A stretch of DNA of 8,933 nucleotides. It comes from DAOUKH01 sp034420775. GTDB lineage: Bacteria; Chloroflexota; Dehalococcoidia; SHYB01. A program made the translations under genes and the position numbers. Shown one piece after another: positions 5,373 through 8,933 of the stretch; the first letter of the stretch is position 1, and every line of letters starts with the position of its first letter. The notes under the pieces are model-generated. The model was not told the origin of the DNA. It saw only the letters and a program-made list of their open reading frames with translations, and ran no database searches. The stretch is taken from NCBI GenBank assembly GCA_034420775.1, contig DAOUKZ010000113.1:1-8933 (forward strand), in the 5' to 3' direction.

Positions 5373-6656
5373 ATGACCGACCGCCCCGACGCGCCGGGCC
5401 GCCCCGGCTCGTCGCTCGTCCCCTACCGCGTCCTCGACCTCACCGAGGGCGGCGTCAACTGGGCGGGCCGCCTGCTCAGCGACATGGGCGCCGACGTGAT
5501 CAGGGTCGAGCCGCCCGGCGGCAGCCCCACACGGAAGCGCGGCCCCTTCTACCGGGACGAGCCGCACCCCGAGCGCAGCCTCTACTGGACGGCCTACAAC
5601 CTCAACAAGCGCGGCGTCACCCTCGACCTGGAACGCCCCGAAGGGCAGGACCTCTTCACCCGCCTCGCCGCCACGGCCGACTTCATCCTCGAATCGTCCA
5701 TGCCGGGGACGATGCGCGACCTCGGCCTCGGCTACGAGCAGATCAGCGCGCTCAACCCAAGGATCATCTACACCTCGATCGCGCCGTTCGGCCAGTCCGG
5801 GCCCTACGCCCGGTACAAGACCACCGACATGGTGTTGTGGGCCATGGGCGGCGCGCTCTACGTCTGCGGCGACGGCGACCGCCCCCCGGCGCGAGTCTCG
5901 GTGCCGCAGGCCGAGCACCAAGGCGGCGCGCAGGGCGCGGCCGGCTCGATGATCGCGCTCTTCGCCCGCCACGCCACCGGCGAGGGCCAGCACGTCGACA
6001 TCTCGATTCAGGCCGCCGTGATCCGGGTCCTCATGAACGCCGCGTCGAACTCGATTCTCATGGGCGTCAACATCGAGCGCGGCGGCGGCACCAAGCGGTT
6101 CCCGGACTTCACCGTCCGCGACGTCTTCCCCACGCTCGACGGCTACATCGCCGGCACCATATCGGGCGGCAACGTCGCCTGGCGCTCGACGGAGGCGCTC
6201 ATCCGCTGGATGGATTCGGAGGGCAAGGCGTCCGACTTCCTGAAGTCGCGGGACTGGCGAAACATGGACTACTTCAAGATCATGACCGTCGGCGGCGAGC
6301 TCGCCCGCGAGTTCGAGCGCTGCCAGGACGAGTTCGCCGCCTTCTTCGCCACCAAGACGAAGGCCGAGATCTACGCCCACGCGGTCAGCGACAAGATTCT
6401 CATCGCGCCGGTCAACAATATGCAGGACCTGCTAGAGAATGAGCACCTCGCCTTCCGCGAGTTCTGGCAGGACGTCCACCAGCCCGGCATGGACGCGACC
6501 TTCGCCGTCCCGGGACCCTACATCAAGATGAGCGAGACCCCGATCGAGTACCTCCGCGCCGCCCCCCTCATCGGCGAGCACAACGCCGAAGTCTTCGCCG
6601 AGGTCGGCGTCACCGAAGCCGAGCTCGAACGCCTCCGAGAAGCCGGCGTAGTGTAG
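5373..6656 (+). CDS. CaiB/BaiF family (class III) CoA-transferase homologue
   Basis: A 427-residue cytoplasmic protein of the formyl-CoA transferase/CaiB/BaiF family, which moves CoA between carboxylic acids. Family landmarks are YRVLDLTEGGVNWAGRLLSDMGADVIRVEPPGG (18-50, too long to be chance), LNKRGVTLDLERPEG (77-91), ADFILESSMPGTMRDLGLGY (102-121), IYTSIAPFGQSGPYA (132-146), IALFARHATGEGQHVDIS (194-211) and the C-terminal segment IAPVNNMQDLLENEHLAFREFW (344-365). ATG at 5373 has an excellent GGAGG 6 nt upstream; reading frame further upstream is only antisense to the dehydrogenase. By position, the catalytic Asp of formyl-CoA transferase (D169) corresponds to E181 in VPQAEHQGG (177-185), so the standard aspartyl-CoA mechanism is uncertain. 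Substrate unknown; relatives handle carnitine, oxalate, bile acids and succinyl groups. The stop codon falls inside a palindromic repeat. Confidence 0.9.
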   Translation: MTDRPDAPGRPGSSLVPYRVLDLTEGGVNWAGRLLSDMGADVIRVEPPGGSPTRKRGPFYRDEPHPERSLYWTAYNLNKRGVTLDLERPEGQDLFTRLAATADFILESSMPGTMRDLGLGYEQISALNPRIIYTSIAPFGQSGPYARYKTTDMVLWAMGGALYVCGDGDRPPARVSVPQAEHQGGAQGAAGSMIALFARHATGEGQHVDISIQAAVIRVLMNAASNSILMGVNIERGGGTKRFPDFTVRDVFPTLDGYIAGTISGGNVAWRSTEALIRWMDSEGKASDFLKSRDWRNMDYFKIMTVGGELAREFERCQDEFAAFFATKTKAEIYAHAVSDKILIAPVNNMQDLLENEHLAFREFWQDVHQPGMDATFAVPGPYIKMSETPIEYLRAAPLIGEHNAEVFAEVGVTEAELERLREAGVV

Positions 6657-6680
6657 GAGGCGCCGCTTGTGGGCGCCCAC
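6653..6680. repeat. Palindromic intergenic repeat, copy 2 (diverged, overlaps a stop codon)
   Basis: It begins GTAGGAGGCGCC and ends GGGCGCCCAC; GGCGCC (6659-6664) pairs with GGCGCC (6672-6677). The interior CTTGTGG matches copy 1. The TAG in its first four bases is the stop codon of the CaiB/BaiF gene. Copy 3 begins 10 nt further on. Confidence 0.6.
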
Positions 6681-6690
6681 TCCTTCTCCT

Positions 6691-6716
6691 GTAGGGGCGA
6701 TTCGCGAATCGCCCGT
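6691..6716. repeat. Palindromic intergenic repeat, copy 3
   Basis: It has the same ends as copy 1 (GTAGGGGCGA and TCGCCCGT) but a different centre, making a perfect 20-nt palindrome at 6695-6714, with arms GGGCGATTCG and CGAATCGCCC. The arms differ from copy 1 yet remain complementary, so pairing appears to be conserved. It could fold as a terminator-like hairpin after the CaiB/BaiF gene, but no T tract follows. Confidence 0.75.
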
Positions 6717-6756
6717 TCCCTCGAACCCGGCCACCCCGCTCAATGGCGCGCGGGTG

Positions 6757-6762
6757 TATCCT
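6757..6762 (+). promoter_or_regulatory. Possible -10 element for the cupredoxin gene
   Basis: TATCCT preceded by TG (extended -10 character), about 60 nt before the chosen ATG. No -35 is seen. A GTG starts 5 nt after the hexamer at 6768, in frame with the gene, so leaderless initiation there is an alternative. Confidence 0.35.
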
Positions 6763-6824
6763 GAAGGGTGCGCCAAGTGCTCACACGCAGACCTCCTGCT
6801 AGACCAAGGAGCCCCGTACCTCCC

Positions 6825-7223
6825 ATGCCTCGATTCCCGCGCCTCCGCCTGCTCGTGCCGACCGCCATTCTCGCCTCCGCGCTCGTCCTTACCGCCTGCC
6901 CCGGCGAGTCGGCCACACCCACGCCCCGGCCCACCGTTGACCCTTACGCCCCTGCCACCCGGATCGAGGTCGAGATGACCTCGTTCGATTTCATACCGGA
7001 AGACTTCGAGTTTTCCGTCGGCGAAACCGTCGAGTTCGAGCTTTATTCCAGGGACATCGAGCACGACTTCAATGTTGAAGCTCTCGGGATCGACTGGGAC
7101 GTCAAGGGCGAAGAGCGGGCGACACACCGCTACACCTTCAACACCGCGGGCAAGTTCCGCTTGCTCTGCACCATCCCCGGCCACGAAGCCGGCGGCATGA
7201 TCGGCGAGATCGTCGTCCGCTGA
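6825..7223 (+). CDS. Cupredoxin-domain lipoprotein (type 1 copper)
   Basis: A 132-residue exported small blue-copper protein. A basic start, hydrophobic stretch and lipobox ending LTAC place the lipidated cysteine at C25, so the mature protein should be anchored to the outer face of the cytoplasmic membrane. A Pro/Thr-rich linker (31-41) leads to one cupredoxin domain (46-132). The copper ligands are visible: H80 in DIEHDFNV, and C115, H120 and M125 in CTIPGHEAGGM. There is one Cys, so this is a mononuclear type 1 site rather than CuA. Its likely role is single-electron transfer or copper binding; the partner is unknown, though the PuuD-like protein is encoded 112 nt downstream. ATG 6825 is chosen for signal-peptide length; AAGGAG lies 13 nt upstream, rather far. 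GTG 6768 would add 19 Arg/Pro-rich residues. Confidence 0.88.
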   Translation: MPRFPRLRLLVPTAILASALVLTACPGESATPTPRPTVDPYAPATRIEVEMTSFDFIPEDFEFSVGETVEFELYSRDIEHDFNVEALGIDWDVKGEERATHRYTFNTAGKFRLLCTIPGHEAGGMIGEIVVR

Positions 7224-7243
7224 CCGCCCCGCCCCCGCGCCGC

Positions 7244-7272
7244 TTGACAATAACGCGGTCGGTCGGCATTAT
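7244..7272 (+). promoter_or_regulatory. Sigma70-type promoter for the PuuD-like operon
   Basis: A perfect TTGACA (7244-7249), a 17-nt spacer and CATTAT (7267-7272). The predicted start near 7279 gives a leader of about 57 nt. In that leader CCTTCCG (7291-7297) can pair with CGGAAAGG (7319-7326, one bulged A), next to the Shine-Dalgarno run. Confidence 0.72.
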
Positions 7273-7335
7273 GCGGAACACCTGAAACGGCCTTCCGTAA
7301 TCGGTAGCTTCGGACAACCGGAAAGGGGGGAGCGT

Positions 7336-7839
7336 ATGGATCTCTTCTGGGAGATCTTCTTCGACCTAGATCGCGTTGGTCACATCGTCGCCGGGGTCAC
7401 TTGGATCGGGATTCTCTACTACCTCAATTTCGCGCAGGTGCCTTCCTTCGCCAAGATGGATCCCGCGGCCCGCACCAACGCCATACAAGTGCTGGTGCCC
7501 CAGGTGCTGTTCCTGTTCCGCTGGGCGGCCTTCTTCACCGTCCTGTTCGGGCTTGGGTACATCATCGGCAAGGGTGTGCAAGACCATAACTACTTCGAGA
7601 CGACCCGCTTCTACTCCGTCGCGATTGGCGGCGTGATGGGCCTCATCATGGCCGGCAACGTCTGGTTCATCATCTGGCCGAACCAGAAGAAGGTCATCGC
7701 GGCGGCGAACGCCGGCGAGGCCCCCGATCCGTCGTGGGCGCGGAAGACGCTCCTAGCGTCCCGCACCAACACGATGCTCTCGGTCCCGATGATCTTCTTC
7801 ATGGCAGCGGCGATTCATCTGCCCGCCCTTTGGAATTAG
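7336..7839 (+). CDS. Four-helix membrane protein related to the PuuD/urate-oxidase N-terminal domain
   Basis: A 167-residue integral membrane protein resembling the N-terminal membrane domain of PuuD-type urate hydroxylases (the Pfam urate oxidase N family, recognised from memory). Helices are expected at about 12-31 (RVGHIVAGVTWIGILYYLNF), 55-78, 93-115 and 147-165. Family-like features are the H16-x3-G-x2-WIG pattern in helix 1, FRWAAFF (61-67), NVWFIIWPNQKKVI (108-121) and SRTNTMLSVPMIFFM (142-156). Full-length PuuD is roughly 400 residues with about eight helices and a C-terminal cytochrome c; here there are four helices and no CxxCH, so it is a short form whose activity on urate is doubtful. 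H16, H84 and H161 are possible haem or metal ligands. The start has a purine-rich AAAGGGGGGAG run ending 3 nt before the ATG. Its stop overlaps the next gene's ribosome site. Confidence 0.75.
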   Translation: MDLFWEIFFDLDRVGHIVAGVTWIGILYYLNFAQVPSFAKMDPAARTNAIQVLVPQVLFLFRWAAFFTVLFGLGYIIGKGVQDHNYFETTRFYSVAIGGVMGLIMAGNVWFIIWPNQKKVIAAANAGEAPDPSWARKTLLASRTNTMLSVPMIFFMAAAIHLPALWN

Positions 7840-7852
7840 GAGAGACCACACC

Positions 7853-8044
7853 ATGAACAGCATCGAAGGCTTCATCGAATCACCCATCGGCAAGCCAATC
7901 GTGGCGGTGCTCTCCTTCATTGCCGGGATCACCGTCATCAACGGTAAGACCTTCCTCGAGTCGCCGCACAAGACCGTCGTCGCCGGCATCCTGCTCACGG
8001 GCGCGGCGATCATCGCGATACGGATCGCTGCGGTTGTCTCCTAG
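7853..8044 (+). CDS. Small membrane protein of unknown function, operon partner of the PuuD-like gene
   Basis: A 63-residue protein with two hydrophobic segments, about 14-30 (KPIVAVLSFIAGITVIN) and 41-62 (TVVAGILLTGAAIIAIRIAA), joined by a short polar loop NGKTFLESPHK (30-40). I do not recognise a family. It starts 13 nt after the PuuD-like stop; AGGAGAG (7838-7844), overlapping that stop codon, lies 8 nt before its ATG, so the two are almost certainly co-transcribed and translationally linked. The hairpin terminator that follows closes the operon. A two-helix accessory subunit or assembly factor for the PuuD-like protein is a reasonable inference, with no direct evidence. Confidence 0.7.
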   Translation: MNSIEGFIESPIGKPIVAVLSFIAGITVINGKTFLESPHKTVVAGILLTGAAIIAIRIAAVVS

Positions 8045-8082
8045 GACCCACGGCGCTTTCAGGACACGGAATACGCTAGCAA

Positions 8083-8116
8083 GAAGAGGCCCCGGAGCCG
8101 GGGCCTCTTCTCGTTT
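8083..8116 (+). terminator. Rho-independent terminator of the PuuD-like operon
   Basis: GAAGAGGCCCCG (8083-8094) pairs perfectly with CGGGGCCTCTTC (8099-8110) around a GAGC loop; the tail is TCGTTT, a modest T tract. The stem is strong and lies 38 nt after the small membrane protein's stop. Confidence 0.82.
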
Positions 8117-8130
8117 AACGGCCCCCAGCG

Positions 8131-8142
8131 GCACACGTGTGC
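8131..8142. promoter_or_regulatory. Perfect 12-nt palindrome beside the rubrerythrin -35, candidate operator
   Basis: GCACACGTGTGC is a perfect inverted repeat that ends 2 nt before the -35 hexamer of the rubrerythrin promoter. That position suits an activator or other dimeric regulator. The regulator is unknown, and none is encoded in the window. Confidence 0.4.
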
Positions 8143-8144
8143 GG

Positions 8145-8173
8145 TTGCATTTCGGGGGGAGCTAAACCATAAT
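8145..8173 (+). promoter_or_regulatory. Sigma70-type promoter for rubrerythrin
   Basis: TTGCAT (8145-8150), a 17-nt spacer and CATAAT (8168-8173). The predicted start near 8180 gives a leader of about 48 nt carrying GGAGG at 8214-8218, 9 nt before the ATG. Confidence 0.7.
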
Positions 8174-8227
8174 TTACCCGTCCGAAATCCATCGTAGCGA
8201 GAGCCAACAGGTAGGAGGCACACCCCT

Positions 8228-8674
<447 letters not shown>

Positions 8675-8712
8675 CCGGCCTCCCCGCACGACGAATGCGG
8701 AGACCAACGACG

Positions 8713-8750
8713 AAACGCCCCGAGGGCCCGCCTTCGGGGCGTTTGTCTGT
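8713..8750 (+). terminator. Rho-independent terminator after rubrerythrin
   Basis: AAACGCCCCGA (8713-8723) pairs with TCGGGGCGTTT (8734-8744); the stem can be extended inward to a CCCG loop, and GTCTGT follows. The A-rich 5' side and T-rich 3' side are typical of a bidirectional-looking intrinsic terminator, 38 nt after the rubrerythrin stop. Confidence 0.82.
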
Positions 8751-8813
8751 CCGTAAGAACATGAACGTGATCACGAACGAGTTGCACGCCGCGCACATCG
8801 GAGCGCCGTTCCG

Positions 8814-8933
8814 GTGAGCAAGCTAGGTACGAACACACCGGACTTCTGGGACGAGTCGGCCCTGCTCGCCGAGCAGAAGCGCCAGTTCGACGTTTGCCAC
8901 GGCTGCCGTCTCTGCTTCAACTTCTGTCCAGCC
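8814..8933 (+). CDS. [4Fe-4S] oxidoreductase, heterodisulfide-reductase/GlpC-related (5' part only)
   Basis: The first 40 codons of a gene cut by the right edge. The visible sequence has an acidic amphipathic start (PDFWDESALLAEQKRQ, 9-24) and then CHGCRLCFNFCPA (28-40), a complete CxxCxxCxxxCP ferredoxin-type [4Fe-4S] cluster motif. This opening matches, from memory, the Fe-S proteins (annotated as heterodisulfide reductase-related or (Fe-S)-binding) found next to rubrerythrin in many bacteria; those have a second cluster and cysteine-rich CCG domains beyond this point. GTG 8814 is chosen because GGAG (8800-8803) lies 10 nt upstream. The GTG overlaps the TGA of an 18-codon reading frame starting at 8761. 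It is separated from rubrerythrin by a terminator, and I see no strong promoter of its own. Confidence 0.8.
   Translation, partial: MSKLGTNTPDFWDESALLAEQKRQFDVCHGCRLCFNFCPA

Noticed and set aside
5160..6380. 406-residue minus-strand frame opposite the CaiB/BaiF gene
   Set aside because: A low-complexity shadow frame; the sense strand encodes a complete family member.
6691..6716. Copy 3 of the repeat as a CRISPR repeat or intrinsic terminator
   Set aside because: Only three irregularly spaced, diverged copies exist and there are no spacers, so it is not CRISPR; no T tract follows, so terminator function is unsupported.
7336..7839. Calling the PuuD-like protein a functional urate hydroxylase
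   Set aside because: It is less than half the length of PuuD, has half the helices and no CxxCH cytochrome motif, and no purine-catabolism gene is nearby.

Overview
The window is GC-rich (visibly about 65-75% in the enzyme genes, nearer 55-60% in the methyltransferase and the small membrane-protein operon) and gene-dense. Gene content suggests a free-living Chloroflexota bacterium of the Dehalococcoidia/SAR202 kind: a Cys-less thiolase homologue, a CaiB/BaiF acyl-CoA transferase, a MoeA of the long two-domain type beside an ordinary MoeA, a PuuD-like membrane protein, and rubrerythrin next to an Fe-S oxidoreductase. The lineage is inferred from this content, not from a marker gene.

Layout. 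Positions 1-720 (-) carry the N-terminal 240 residues of a MoeA paralogue that runs off the left edge. It is divergent from a thiolase-superfamily gene (837-2009, +), which converges on a complete moeA (2028-3266, -). Upstream of that moeA, on the same strand, are a SAM methyltransferase (3316-4065, -) and a D-2-hydroxyacid dehydrogenase (4127-5152, -). The dehydrogenase is divergent from a CaiB/BaiF family gene (5373-6656, +). To the right, all on +, are a cupredoxin lipoprotein (6825-7223), an operon of a four-helix PuuD-like membrane protein (7336-7839) plus a 63-residue membrane protein (7853-8044) closed by a strong hairpin terminator, a rubredoxin-less rubrerythrin (8228-8674) with its own promoter and terminator, and the first 40 residues of a [4Fe-4S] oxidoreductase (8814-8933) cut by the right edge.

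How they fit. The two MoeA proteins point to molybdenum and/or tungsten cofactor assembly. Thiolase homologue, CaiB/BaiF protein and 2-hydroxyacid dehydrogenase suggest CoA-ester and hydroxyacid catabolism, but both CoA enzymes have lost residues that define classical catalysis in their families. Cupredoxin, PuuD-like protein, rubrerythrin and Fe-S protein form a redox and oxidative-stress stretch.

The most notable regulatory observation is that three minus-strand genes (both moeA genes and the dehydrogenase) have a sigma70-like -10 hexamer exactly 6 nt before the ATG and no Shine-Dalgarno sequence, which predicts leaderless mRNAs. The plus-strand genes mostly have leaders, ribosome sites and, in three cases, promoters with exactly 17-nt spacing. 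Three copies of a short palindromic intergenic repeat flank the CaiB/BaiF gene, one of them supplying its stop codon.
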